From: JBEKCP01 sp049509515
Lineage (GTDB): Bacteria; Planctomycetota; Planctomycetia; Pirellulales; Thermoguttaceae
DNA: 64,000 bases
Reading direction: 5' to 3'
Assembly (NCBI GenBank): GCA_049509515.1
Contig: JBEKZV010000013.1
Span: 62,001 to 126,000 of the forward strand
Shown here: positions 43,716-51,929 of the stretch, piece by piece
Numbering within the stretch: the first letter of the stretch is position 1
Layout: each line of letters starts with the position of its first letter
Notes under the pieces: model-generated
Told to the model about the DNA's origin: nothing
Seen by the model: only the letters and a program-made list of their open reading frames with translations
Databases searched by the model: none
Translations under genes and position numbers: made by a program

Positions 43716-45194
43716 CTACTCGGCGGGTCTTTCGCCGCCGGACCCCTCATTCTCGCGTCCCTTGGCGATCTTGTCCAGTAGGGCCGAGACGTCCCGGTAG
43801 AGGTAGTCCATCGAGGCCAGGATCGTGAGGTGCCGCTCGGCCGTGGCCAGGTCGCCGACCTGGAAGGCGAGCTTTCCGGCCCGGTAGAGGGCCTTTTTCT
43901 TGTTCTCGCCGTCGCGGTCGGGGATTTCCTGGATGGCGGCGTCGTACTGCGTCTTGGCCAGGGGCAACTGCCTGATTCTCTCGAAGCACTCGCCGAGGGC
44001 CAGGAGGCAGCGGCCCTTGTTGCGGGGGTCGTTGCGGGCGACCTGGAGCTCGCGGATCGCCTCGCTGAACTCCCCGAGGAGCTTGTGGCGGACGGCCAGC
44101 TCGTAGCGGTATTCGAGCTTGTTGGGGAACCGCTCGCAGCGGGACTTGTAAAGGGCCAGCTCCTTGGTGTACAGCTCGTTGCGGATCCGCTCCGCCTCGG
44201 CCTTTTCGGCGGGGTCGCCACTCTGCCGAAACCGCTTGTCGGCCGCCGCCCAGTGCACGCGGACCTCGCGGATCTGCAACTCCTCCATGGTCTCGCGGAG
44301 GCCGGGATCGTCGGACACCTTCATGGCCTGGGCGTAGACCTCCGCCGCGTCCTTGTAGCGGTCGGCCATCAGGTAGAACTGGGCCAATTCGTGGTACCCG
44401 GAGAGGTCCTCGGGCTGGCGGGCGACGCGGCCTTTGAGCCGTTCCTCGGGGGTGAGGTCTTCCCCGCCTTGCTGGCCGGGGCCGGACCGGCTGCCGGGCC
44501 GGCGCTCCCGCCCATCCTCGTCCCATTTGCCCTGGACGATCGTCTTCTCGACGGCCAGGCGGGCGATGGCCCGTTTGGCCTCCTCGTCGTCCGGCCTGGC
44601 CTTTTCCACGCGATGCCAGAAGGCGATGGCCTCGTCGAACCGTTGGCGCTTGCCCAGGGCCGTGCCCAGTTGCTTACAGACCTCCGGATCGTTGGGGGCG
44701 GCCTCGACGGCGCACTTCAGGTAAAACAGCTCGCAGTCGCTGTAGCCGGTGTGAATGGGCTCCTCTCCTTCGGCTGCGATGGCCGCCGAGGCGGCGGCCA
44801 TGGCCTGCAGCGTCGGCACGTCCCAGGGATTGACTCTCAATACGGGCACGCCGTTCTTGATCACCTTGTCCCAGTCGCTCTGCGCCAGGGCCTTCTTGAC
44901 GGCAGACCGGGCCCCGCGCTCCTTGAACTGGGCCATGCTGCTGCCCTTCTTGTTGTTGTTGTACTTCCGCTGCAGATTGCCCACGAAATTCTGGACGTAG
45001 ACCGGATTGCCCGGGTCGCCCAGCACGCACTGCGAGAACAGCTCCGTCGCGTAGTCGTAGTTCTCCTGGCCGGTCTGCTTGTTGCCGGCCTCGAAGCACT
45101 TTTGCAGGCGCTTGCGGGCCGCAGGCGAGAGGGGCTGCCGCTTGCGGGGCTCGGGCGCTTGCTCGGGGTGCTCAGAGGAATCTTGTGTTGCCAT
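43716..45194 (-). CDS. TPR protein (492 aa)
   Basis: A cytosolic tetratricopeptide protein without signal peptide. It starts MATQDSSEHPEQAPEP, with a charged linker and a first TPR near 25-75 (GNKQTGQENYDYATELF). Further repeats lie near 150-235 and 260-470 (FDEAIAFWHRVEKARPDDEEAK, YKDAAEVYAQAMKVSDDPG). A loop near 235-260 is low-complexity. No enzymatic motif. It is upstream of rpsT on the same strand. A longer start at 45218 is possible. Confidence 0.8.
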   Translation of the reverse strand: MATQDSSEHPEQAPEPRKRQPLSPAARKRLQKCFEAGNKQTGQENYDYATELFSQCVLGDPGNPVYVQNFVGNLQRKYNNNKKGSSMAQFKERGARSAVKKALAQSDWDKVIKNGVPVLRVNPWDVPTLQAMAAASAAIAAEGEEPIHTGYSDCELFYLKCAVEAAPNDPEVCKQLGTALGKRQRFDEAIAFWHRVEKARPDDEEAKRAIARLAVEKTIVQGKWDEDGRERRPGSRSGPGQQGGEDLTPEERLKGRVARQPEDLSGYHELAQFYLMADRYKDAAEVYAQAMKVSDDPGLRETMEELQIREVRVHWAAADKRFRQSGDPAEKAEAERIRNELYTKELALYKSRCERFPNKLEYRYELAVRHKLLGEFSEAIRELQVARNDPRNKGRCLLALGECFERIRQLPLAKTQYDAAIQEIPDRDGENKKKALYRAGKLAFQVGDLATAERHLTILASMDYLYRDVSALLDKIAKGRENEGSGGERPAE

Positions 45195-45326
45195 GTTCGT
45201 GCCGGATCGATCGTCCACTTACTCCGTCAAGGCGAACCGTCGGCTCCTGGCGACTGCTGCCCGGGAGACCCCGGGCCTCGAGAAACGGCGACGGAACAAA
45301 CAACCCATTGTAACAAGCCGACGGGG

Positions 45327-45443
45327 CTGGGAAAAAGGGGATAGTCCCCATTTGTGCCACGGATACGGGGGGCAGCCTGGTCGCGACCAACCTTCGCTTC
45401 GCGCCCGTTCCGGCAAATGGGGACTGTCCCTTTTCTCCCTGGG
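45327..45443. repeat. Inverted-repeat element with GGGGA-AGTCCCC ends
   Basis: Imperfect ends of about 32 bases (45327-45358, 45412-45443), left reading GGGGATAGTCCCCATTTG, right CAAATGGGGACTGTCCC. Internal 53 bases unrelated. MITE-like; no transposase. Confidence 0.7.
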
Positions 45444-45465
45444 AGGGTGCGGGCGGGGGCGTCCG

Positions 45466-45648
45466 CTACCGCTGCTGCCGCAACGTTATCCACCCGAGGA
45501 ACCCCAGAATGGCCGCCGAGAGCACCACCCCCACATCCATCCCCCAGCTCACCCTGGCGAAGGGGAAACGGGCGGCCAGGTCGATTCCGAACAACAACGC
45601 GAGCAGCCCGGCAATCACCAGAGCGACGATACACAAAACTTTGGGCAT
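45466..45648 (-). CDS. Small membrane protein (60 aa)
   Basis: Two membrane helices (about 4-24 and 38-54) around a short polar loop (AARFPFARVSWGMDVG), ending in a basic tail (LRQQR). Start MPKVLCIVAL. No known family. The match of hydrophobic segments to a hairpin membrane protein and the absence of a competing gene make it believable, but it is short and unsupported by neighbours. Confidence 0.55.
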   Translation of the reverse strand: MPKVLCIVALVIAGLLALLFGIDLAARFPFARVSWGMDVGVVLSAAILGFLGWITLRQQR

Positions 45649-45818
45649 ACAATCTCTTCGCTCTCAGGTCCAGCGGTAGTCTCATGGCGGCATCTGTTAG
45701 TATAATCGCAGATCGGGTGGCACACCACTGCCAAAGTCCCCCGGCTGCCATGAGGTTTCGTTGCGGCCTGGGGGGCGCGCACAGAGCAAAGGACGCGGTT
45801 TTGACACCACAAGAGGGG

Positions 45819-46976
45819 ATGGACACCGACGGATCGCCCGACTGGGCGGAGTTTCGCCGCCAAATGCCCGTCGCACGCCGCTGGGCGTACTTCGATCATG
45901 CGGCCGTGGCGCCGCTGAGCGGTCCGGCCGGGCGGGCGCTGGCCCGCTGGGCCGAGGACGCCGTGCTGATGGGCAGCGCGGACTATGCCGCCTGGAAGGA
46001 GGGGGTCGAGGAGACCCGCCGTCGGGCTGCACGCCTGATCGCCGCCCAAAGCGAGGAGATCGCGCTGGTCCCGAACACCACGGCCGGAATCAACCTGGTG
46101 GCCGAGGGGTTTCCGTGGCAACCCGGCGACAACGTCGTGGTGCCCGATAACGAGTTCCCCACGAACTTGTACCCCTGGATGAACTTGGCTGCGCGGGGAG
46201 TCGAGACCCGGCGAGTGCCGGCTGAGGAGGGCCGGATGCCCGCCGAGCGGTTGGCGGCCGCCTGCGATGCCCGCACCCGCATCGTCAGTGCCAGTTGGGT
46301 TTCGTACTCCAGCGGCTGGCGGCAAGAATTGGGCCTGCTGGCCGAGATGGTTCATCAGCGGGGGGCGCTCCTGTTTCTGGACGCCATCCAGGGGCTGGGG
46401 GCGTTTCCGTTGGATGTCCGCCGCACCCCGGTGGACTTCCTGGCTGCCGACGGCCATAAATGGCTGCTGGGGCCGGAAGGGGCGGGGATTTTCTACATTC
46501 GCCGCGAGCACCTCGATCGCCTGCGGCCGGTCGGCGTGGGTTGGCACAGCGTGGTCCATTCTTCCGACTTTAGCCGGATCGAGTTGGCGCTGCGGCAGAC
46601 GGCCGCCCGCTACGAGGGGGGCTCGTGGAACATGGCCGGCACGCTGGCCTTGGGGGCCAGCCTCGGGCTGATCGAGCGACTTGGCCCGGAGGCCATTTCC
46701 CGCCGGATTCTGGAGGTGACCGACCTGGCCTGCCGGCGGTTGGAGGAGATTGGGGCCGTGGTCCGCAGCGACCGCCGGGAGCCGCACTCCAGCGGGATCG
46801 TTCTGTTCGAGTTGCCCGGCTGCGACCCGGTGGCCGCCCGCAAGGCCTGTCTCGAGCGGCAAGTGGCCCTGAGCTGCCGCGGCGGGGGACTGCGGATCAG
46901 TCCCCATGCCTACAACGACGCCTCGGACGTCGGTCGGCTGATCGATGCGCTGGAGGCGGCGCGGAAACAGGCATGA
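45819..46976 (+). CDS. Class V aminotransferase, cysteine desulfurase-like (385 aa)
   Basis: A PLP enzyme of the NifS/CsdA-like fold. The PLP lysine is Lys214 in AADGHKWLLGPEG, with Asp188 (LFLDAIQG) and His213 as usual. N-terminal YFDHAAVAPL is the typical opening. The catalytic Cys loop of true desulfurases is not obvious near the C-terminus, so the substrate could be another amino acid such as kynurenine or isopenicillin-N-epimerase-like. The ATG at 45819 follows a weak AAGAGGGG site; the frame is open upstream. Stand-alone. Confidence 0.85.
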   Translation: MDTDGSPDWAEFRRQMPVARRWAYFDHAAVAPLSGPAGRALARWAEDAVLMGSADYAAWKEGVEETRRRAARLIAAQSEEIALVPNTTAGINLVAEGFPWQPGDNVVVPDNEFPTNLYPWMNLAARGVETRRVPAEEGRMPAERLAAACDARTRIVSASWVSYSSGWRQELGLLAEMVHQRGALLFLDAIQGLGAFPLDVRRTPVDFLAADGHKWLLGPEGAGIFYIRREHLDRLRPVGVGWHSVVHSSDFSRIELALRQTAARYEGGSWNMAGTLALGASLGLIERLGPEAISRRILEVTDLACRRLEEIGAVVRSDRREPHSSGIVLFELPGCDPVAARKACLERQVALSCRGGGLRISPHAYNDASDVGRLIDALEAARKQA

Positions 46977-47032
46977 GACCCATAGGACCTATGGCAGCAT
47001 TTGCCGGGTGACCGGCCAGGAGTTCGAACCGA

Positions 47033-47545
47033 ATGGAACCATCCTTGTTGCCCGCGGCCGTCTATCCGGGTTCCTTCGATCCGGTCACGCTGGGACACCT
47101 CAACGTGATGGAGCGGGCCAGCCGCCTGTTCTCCCGGCTGATCGTGGGCGTGGGGATCAACATCGAGAAGCAGAGTCTGTTTTCGCCCGAGGAGCGGGTA
47201 GAGATGATCGGCCGGGCGACGACTCACCTGGGGAACCTCGAGATCCGCACGTTCCAGGGGCTGGCGGTGGACTTCGTGCGGGAGTGCGGGGCGCGGATCA
47301 TGGTCCGCGGCGTGCGTCCCATCAGCGACATCGCGGCCGAGCTGACGATGATGATGGCCAACCGGCGGCTGGCGCCGGACGTGGAGACGCTGTTCATGAT
47401 CGCAGACGGCGAGTTGGCGCACGTTTCCAGCTCGCTCATAAAGCAGATCGCCTCGGTGGCCACGGACGAGGAGCTTGCCCGCTTCCTGCCGCCCGGCGTG
47501 GTGCAGGCGGTGCGGAAGAAGATGGGGCGCGAGACGGAGGGGTAG
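47033..47545 (+). CDS. coaD: Phosphopantetheine adenylyltransferase (170 aa)
   Basis: Fourth step of CoA synthesis: transfers AMP to 4'-phosphopantetheine. The nucleotidyltransferase motif is SFDPVTLGHLNVMERA (T/HxGH), with 'MVRGVRPISDIAAEL' and the C-terminal SSSLIKQIA. Length and motifs are standard. An AGGAG site lies about 10 bases before the ATG. Confidence 0.96.
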   Translation: MEPSLLPAAVYPGSFDPVTLGHLNVMERASRLFSRLIVGVGINIEKQSLFSPEERVEMIGRATTHLGNLEIRTFQGLAVDFVRECGARIMVRGVRPISDIAAELTMMMANRRLAPDVETLFMIADGELAHVSSSLIKQIASVATDEELARFLPPGVVQAVRKKMGRETEG

Positions 47546-47562
47546 CTCGTAGTACCGGCAGT

Positions 47563-47721
47563 CATACCAACCCGAAGCGCCAGCGAGGGCGATTCGGCGG
47601 GCGCCGCCATACCAACCCGAAGCGCCAGCGAGGGCGATTCGGCGGGCGCCGCCATACCAACCCGAAGCGCCCGGCGAGGCAACCTCGCCATCGCCATCGC
47701 TGGCGATTGGGGTTAGTATGG
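47563..47721. repeat. 45-bp tandem repeat with inverted end
   Basis: Two full units (47563-47607, 47608-47652) and a partial third (from 47653), each starting CATACCAACCCGAAGCGCCA. The right end (47701-47721) is an imperfect reverse complement of the unit's first 21 bases. Non-coding, between coaD and the serpin gene. Confidence 0.85.
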
Positions 47722-47734
47722 CGCGTCGCGGGCG

Positions 47735-49096
47735 CTAGCGGCTATCGGCTCCGGTGTTCGCCGCCGCGCTGCCCGCCGGGGCCTTCGGGTCGCTGATCCA
47801 TCCGGCAAAGAGCACGCTGCGGCTCTCGTTATGCACGATGGCGAACACGAAGGGGCGGTCGGCGTGGAAGTCAACCCGTGGGGGGTGCAGCGACGGGGCT
47901 GCGCTGCAACCGATCGAGTAGTGTACCGAGGTCGTTACCGCCGTGGCGACCGTCCCCTTCTCGTGGACTTCGATGGAGGCGTCGTGAAAGACGTCGCTGA
48001 GATAGACTCGGTAGGCGTCGAGCTTCTTGACGATCATCCGGTCGAAGTCGGCCTTGCCGCTGTCGAAGGCGGCCTTCACGCCCATTTCGCAAAGCGCGCC
48101 TTTCACGTCCACGTGGGTACGGAACTCGAATTTCGGCAGCAGCACGTCGACCTCGCAGGGCGCGGCTCCCGTCTTTAGCTTCGTGATCCTCTCCACCGAA
48201 AGCGGCTCGACGAGCTTCTGCACGGGCAGGATTTCTCCCGGCAGGAAAATGTACATTGAGAATCGCCCGTCGACGTACGGAATCTCAAGGAACTGGAATT
48301 GGTCGTCGGCCGCGTGGAGCAGGACCGACCGCTGGTGCATGGTCGGCACGGCTTGCGTCCGCGAGCGGTCGAGGTGGAACGGCAGGTCGCGCGTCGCGCC
48401 CGCCTCGAAGCGGCTGCCCCAGTCCGCCTTGAAGTAGACGGCGTTGACGGTCACCAGCCCGGGCTCGTCGACTACACCCGGCCCGCTCCGCGAGCGGAGG
48501 TCCTCCGCCCCGATCACCTGCTTGATCCGGCCGCGAGTCTCGCGCGAGACCCAGCGATTGATTTCACCGCTCGCTTCGCCCGGGCGGCGGAAACTCGCCT
48601 TCCGAAAGGACACGCCGAGCGCCTTTTCCAGGTGGTCCGTGTAGCTCTTCCGGAATTCCGCGTAACTGCCGTCCAGCCAGGCGGAGTTGGCGACAGTTAC
48701 CTCGATTCGCTTGTCCTTCGCGGCCGACTCGATCTGGCCGCGAAGCCGCCCGATGTCACCGGCCAGGCGATCGTTGTCCTCGGGAAAGTGCATCGTGCCG
48801 GCCAGCTCGTTTCGTGTCTCGCCGCCGCTGGCGAGATAGGAAAGCGCCAACGCCTGGAAGATGCCCTGGGGCGAGAGCACCGCGTTGGGGGCCGCCTGCG
48901 CCGACCGCGCGTGGTGCTTCAGCAGATCGAGGCTGAAGGCGTTGATTCGCTGGCTGAGCTCCGGGATCACGACGGGGACGGGCCCTCCCGGGGTGGAGCC
49001 CAGGAACGGCAAGGTGCACAGCAGCACCACCAGGGCCGCGCGGAAGCTTCGCCGCGCGGCCGTGGCAGAACTATCTCTGCTGCGGGGTGATTCCAT
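47735..49096 (-). CDS. Exported serpin (453 aa)
   Basis: A serine-protease inhibitor of the serpin superfamily. A signal peptide (about 1-42) leads to the classic fold: 'NAFSLDLLKHHA', NAVLSPQGIFQALALSYLA, 'SAWLDGS', AVYFKADWGSRFE, and the hinge KGTVATAVTT (about residues 380-400), whose small residues agree with an inhibitory serpin. The reactive loop continues SVHYSIGCSAAPSLHP; the P1 residue cannot be fixed without a model. The conserved C-terminal 'DRPFVFAIVHNESRSVLFAG' is present. Bacterial serpins probably protect against host or rival proteases. Confidence 0.92.
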   Translation of the reverse strand: MESPRSRDSSATAARRSFRAALVVLLCTLPFLGSTPGGPVPVVIPELSQRINAFSLDLLKHHARSAQAAPNAVLSPQGIFQALALSYLASGGETRNELAGTMHFPEDNDRLAGDIGRLRGQIESAAKDKRIEVTVANSAWLDGSYAEFRKSYTDHLEKALGVSFRKASFRRPGEASGEINRWVSRETRGRIKQVIGAEDLRSRSGPGVVDEPGLVTVNAVYFKADWGSRFEAGATRDLPFHLDRSRTQAVPTMHQRSVLLHAADDQFQFLEIPYVDGRFSMYIFLPGEILPVQKLVEPLSVERITKLKTGAAPCEVDVLLPKFEFRTHVDVKGALCEMGVKAAFDSGKADFDRMIVKKLDAYRVYLSDVFHDASIEVHEKGTVATAVTTSVHYSIGCSAAPSLHPPRVDFHADRPFVFAIVHNESRSVLFAGWISDPKAPAGSAAANTGADSR

Positions 49097-49336
49097 GGGT
49101 AATCCTCCCTCGCATGGGTCGATGAACCGTGCGGGAACGTCTCCCGCCCTGTCCCTCTTAGATACCTCGCCCTTTGGATTTATTCCCGCGGGGTCACAAT
49201 TCCGTGAGTTAACAAGGTGCTAGGATCCCGTGTTCACATTCTCGGTATCCCAACTGGGCGCTGTTCGATAAAGTAGATCGCGCTTCCCGGCCGGTCCTCA
49301 ACCGCCTTTGCTGCCGCGGCTGCGCCGTCCTGGGGC

Positions 49337-49645
49337 TTAATCGGACTCCAGCCGACCTTGCCAATACCCCGGCCTCCGCCGGCCGTGGGCGACCGCGACG
49401 ATCTCAATGCGGTCCGCGGCGATGCGGTAGACCACCACGAACGGAAAGCGTTTCATCAGGTATCGACGCGTTCCGAACAAGTATTCCGCCCAGAGTTCCG
49501 GGGATCGCTGAATGGCATCTCCCGCATCCTGGAGTTCCTTCCGAAACGACTCCGCCGCATTCCGGCTGCGCTCCGCGTACCAATCGTATGCGGCAAGCGC
49601 ATCGATCCGCGCATCAGGATGGAACTGGAGCGGCAGTCTAGCCAT
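49337..49645 (-). CDS. ParE/RelE-family toxin (102 aa)
   Basis: A small toxin with the ParE/RelE beta-sheet fold: MARLPLQFHPDARIDALAAYDWY, then YLFGTRRYLMKRFPFVVVYRI and EIVAVAHGRRRPGYW, the last being the usual end of this family. The ATG at 49645 overlaps the antitoxin gene by 8 bases, so they are translated together. A longer frame upstream has no family similarity. Confidence 0.9.
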   Translation of the reverse strand: MARLPLQFHPDARIDALAAYDWYAERSRNAAESFRKELQDAGDAIQRSPELWAEYLFGTRRYLMKRFPFVVVYRIAADRIEIVAVAHGRRRPGYWQGRLESD

Positions 49646-49871
49646 GCCCGCGGTGACGCATTTCGCGCATGACGTCGTCCCACGGGATGAGTTTGACGCC
49701 GGCTTGGTCGATGGACTCCATCCGCCGTCGAATCTCGGCGGCCCATGCTGCGTCAACGTCGTCGTCGGTTTCCGTGTCCAGGCTGCGGATCAGCGACGCG
49801 GCGATTTCCGCGCGGTCCGAGTCAGGCAACGCCAGGGCAGATTGGAGAACGCCTTGTGATTCAGACTTCAT
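49638..49871 (-). CDS. Antitoxin, addiction-module component type (77 aa)
   Basis: The partner of the ParE-type toxin. The body SALALPDSDRAEIAASLIRSLD and the later GVKLIPWDDVMREMR are typical of the 'addiction module component' antitoxins that precede ParE/RelE toxins. The gene overlaps the toxin by 8 bases. A promoter just ahead of the ATG suggests autoregulation. Confidence 0.88.
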   Translation of the reverse strand: MKSESQGVLQSALALPDSDRAEIAASLIRSLDTETDDDVDAAWAAEIRRRMESIDQAGVKLIPWDDVMREMRHRGHG

Positions 49872-49877
49872 ACTCTC

Positions 49878-49906
49878 ATCATCCCGGATGGACGATCAAG
49901 ATGCAA
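49878..49906 (-). promoter_or_regulatory. Predicted promoter for the ParE-type cassette
   Basis: -35 TTGCAT (49901-49906), 17-base spacer, -10 GATGAT (49878-49883) on the minus strand. The -10 ends 6 bases before the ATG at 49871, so the mRNA may start at the start codon. Confidence 0.45.
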
Positions 49907-49939
49907 CGCGACTGCCCAATAACCCCATGATGAACCTCC

Positions 49940-51019
49940 TCAGTTCTTCTCCGCCCGCTGGGCGCCGCCGTCGCGGTTGAGGTAGTGGCGGAGGTAGCGG
50001 GCCCGCTCGATGTTGCGGTCCGTGCTGGCCAGCTCGCCGCCGGTGAGCTTCTGCAAGTGGGCCGGCTGCGTGCGGATGAAGAGATCGTTGATGTCCGCGA
50101 TCCGCAGGTCCTGGATCAGGCCCAGGTTGACGCCCATCCGCACGCTCGACAGGAGGTGCATGGTCTCCTCGGAGCTGATCGTCTGGGCGGTCCGCAGGAT
50201 GCCGTAGGCCCGGCTCACCCGGTCGTGCAGGTTCTCGTGGCTTTCCTTGATGAGGAACTGCCGGGCCTGGCGCTCGTAGTCGATGATCACCGGCACGATG
50301 TCGCGGACTTGCTGGACCAGTTCCTGCTCGGAGCGGCCCAGGGTGATCTGGTTGCTGATCTGGTAGAAGTCGCCGGTGGCCTGCGAGCCCTCGCCGTACA
50401 GGCCGCGGACCGCCAGGCTGATCTTCTGCAGGCTGCGGAAGACCTTCTCGATCTGCCGCGTGATCACCAGGGCCGGCAGGTGGAGCATCACGCTGACGCG
50501 CATCCCCGTGCCGACGTTGGTCGGGCAGGCCGTCAGGTATCCCAGCCGCTCGTGGAAGGCGTAGGTGGCGCGCTGTTCGATGCCGTCGTCGATCCCGTTG
50601 ATCTGCTCCCAGACGCTGCCGAGATTGAAGCCGCTCTGCAGGACCTGGATCCGCAGGTGGTCCTCCTCGTTGATCATCAGGCTGAACTTCTCGGCGCGGT
50701 CGATGGCCACGGCGCGGCGGCCCTGGCTCTCGGCGTGCTCGCGGCTGATCAGGTGCCGCTCGACGAGGAACTGGCGGTCCACCCCCTCCAGCTCATCGAC
50801 GGCCACGTACAGCAACTCGCCGGAGCTGTTGGCCGCCAGGATGGCGTCGCGCAGCGACCGCTCGATCTGCACGCGGTCCTGGGGCGTGGCCCGGCTGATG
50901 AACGGGAAGTCGGCCAGGTTGCGGGCCAGGCGGATGCGGCTGCTGATGACGATGTCCGCTTCCGGCCCCATGCCCCGCAGCCATTCCCCGCTGCTCTGCG
51001 CCAGTTCGTTCAGGTCCAA
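49940..51019 (-). CDS. mcsB: Protein-arginine kinase (359 aa)
   Basis: Phosphorylates arginine in proteins, marking them for ClpC-type proteases (McsB of the ATP:guanido phosphotransferase family). Family marks: VISSRIRLARNLADFPF, INEEDHLRIQ, GYLTACPTNVGTGMRVSVMLHLPAL. The start is taken as TTG at 51019, which follows a GGGGAGA site and gives the usual length. The frame continues upstream only through an inverted-repeat element. It follows mcsA, with that element (51058-51139) placed between. Confidence 0.92.
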   Translation of the reverse strand: MDLNELAQSSGEWLRGMGPEADIVISSRIRLARNLADFPFISRATPQDRVQIERSLRDAILAANSSGELLYVAVDELEGVDRQFLVERHLISREHAESQGRRAVAIDRAEKFSLMINEEDHLRIQVLQSGFNLGSVWEQINGIDDGIEQRATYAFHERLGYLTACPTNVGTGMRVSVMLHLPALVITRQIEKVFRSLQKISLAVRGLYGEGSQATGDFYQISNQITLGRSEQELVQQVRDIVPVIIDYERQARQFLIKESHENLHDRVSRAYGILRTAQTISSEETMHLLSSVRMGVNLGLIQDLRIADINDLFIRTQPAHLQKLTGGELASTDRNIERARYLRHYLNRDGGAQRAEKN

Positions 51020-51057
51020 GGCCGTCTCCCCTTCTATTCCACTATTCCGACTCGGCG

Positions 51058-51139
51058 GTGTGGCACTGCTTGCCCGCTGCCGCAACGCCGTCCCGCGGGA
51101 AAATAGGCTTCCGCCGGCAGCGGGCAAGCAGTGGCACAC
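51058..51139. repeat. Inverted-repeat element between mcsA and mcsB
   Basis: 25-base arms (51058-51082 and 51115-51139, one mismatch; core GGCACTGCTTGCCCGCTGCC). The sequences just outside the arms, 51020-51056 and 51156-51184, are imperfect direct repeats (AAGGCCGT ... CCGACTCGG). Confidence 0.8.
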
Positions 51140-51169
51140 GGGTATTGGGTTGCAAGGCCGTTTCCCCTG

Positions 51170-51679
51170 CTACTCCGACTCGGTGCGGCGGATCTCGTCG
51201 CGGAGCTGCGAGGCCCGCTCGTAGTTCTCCTGGTCGATGGCTTCTTTCATCTCGCGGCGCAGCCGGATCAATTGCGTCCGCTGTTGGCTCGCGGCCGGGG
51301 CGCGGCGCGGCCGCTTCCCGGTGTGCTCCGACTCCCCGTGGACGTTCACCAGCAGCGGGTCCAACTGGGCCTGGAACGCCACGTAGTCGTGCGGGCAGCC
51401 CAACCGCCCCTGGCTGCGGAACTCGTAGAACGTGATGCCGCACACCGGGCAGGCCTGCTGGTCCAGGCGGGCCAACTCCTCGGCCGTCTGGCCGATGGCC
51501 ATCTGCTGGACCTGCTGGGCCAAGGCAGTCGCCATGCCCGCGGGACCGGTCGGCTCACCGGACGACGACGTCAGGTACTGCCGCGCGTGGTCCTCGCACA
51601 GGTGCAGCTCCTGCGGCTTCCCGCCGGTCAACTCCGTGATGTGGAACGTCGCCGCGCGATCGCACTGCTGGCATTTCAT
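51170..51679 (-). CDS. mcsA: Activator of protein-arginine kinase, UVR-motif protein (169 aa)
   Basis: McsA-like: an N-terminal zinc-binding pair (CQQCDRAATFHITEL with HLCEDHA), a second Cys pair (CPVCGITFYEF ... LGCPHDY) and a C-terminal UvrB/UvrC-type coiled coil (LRREMKEAIDQENYERASQLRDEI). In Firmicutes McsA activates McsB. The 3' end repeats part of the sequence next to the element downstream. Confidence 0.9.
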   Translation of the reverse strand: MKCQQCDRAATFHITELTGGKPQELHLCEDHARQYLTSSSGEPTGPAGMATALAQQVQQMAIGQTAEELARLDQQACPVCGITFYEFRSQGRLGCPHDYVAFQAQLDPLLVNVHGESEHTGKRPRRAPAASQQRTQLIRLRREMKEAIDQENYERASQLRDEIRRTESE

Positions 51680-51843
51680 CGCCGTCCGTCTCCCCTCAGT
51701 CCACTAGGATTCTAGCGGCACGTCGCAACCGAGTCAACCGGAGCGCCGCGAACCGGCGGCAGGGGTTAAAGTGTTGGCCAGCAAGCGGTTTGCGGCGGCG
51801 GTTTGCGGCGGGCGGTTGCGGCACGGGCCGCCCCCTGGTACAG

Positions 51844-51920
51844 TGGCTTGTGGCTGGTGACCTGTGGTTCGTGACCAGCCACCAGCCACTGGCCACTAGC
51901 CACTAGCCACCAGCCACTGG
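51844..51920. repeat. 7-bp array with inverted half, upstream of trpE
   Basis: Six 7-base units of CCAGCCA/CTAGCCA/CTGGCCA (51875-51916), with the reverse sense (GTGGCTTGTGGCTGG) at 51844-51858. It ends 10 bases before the trpE ATG and could fold into a hairpin over the ribosome-binding region. Confidence 0.75.
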
Positions 51921-51929
51921 TACCCAGCC

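Noticed and set aside
47563..47675. Possible CRISPR array
   Set aside because: Units are contiguous without spacers.
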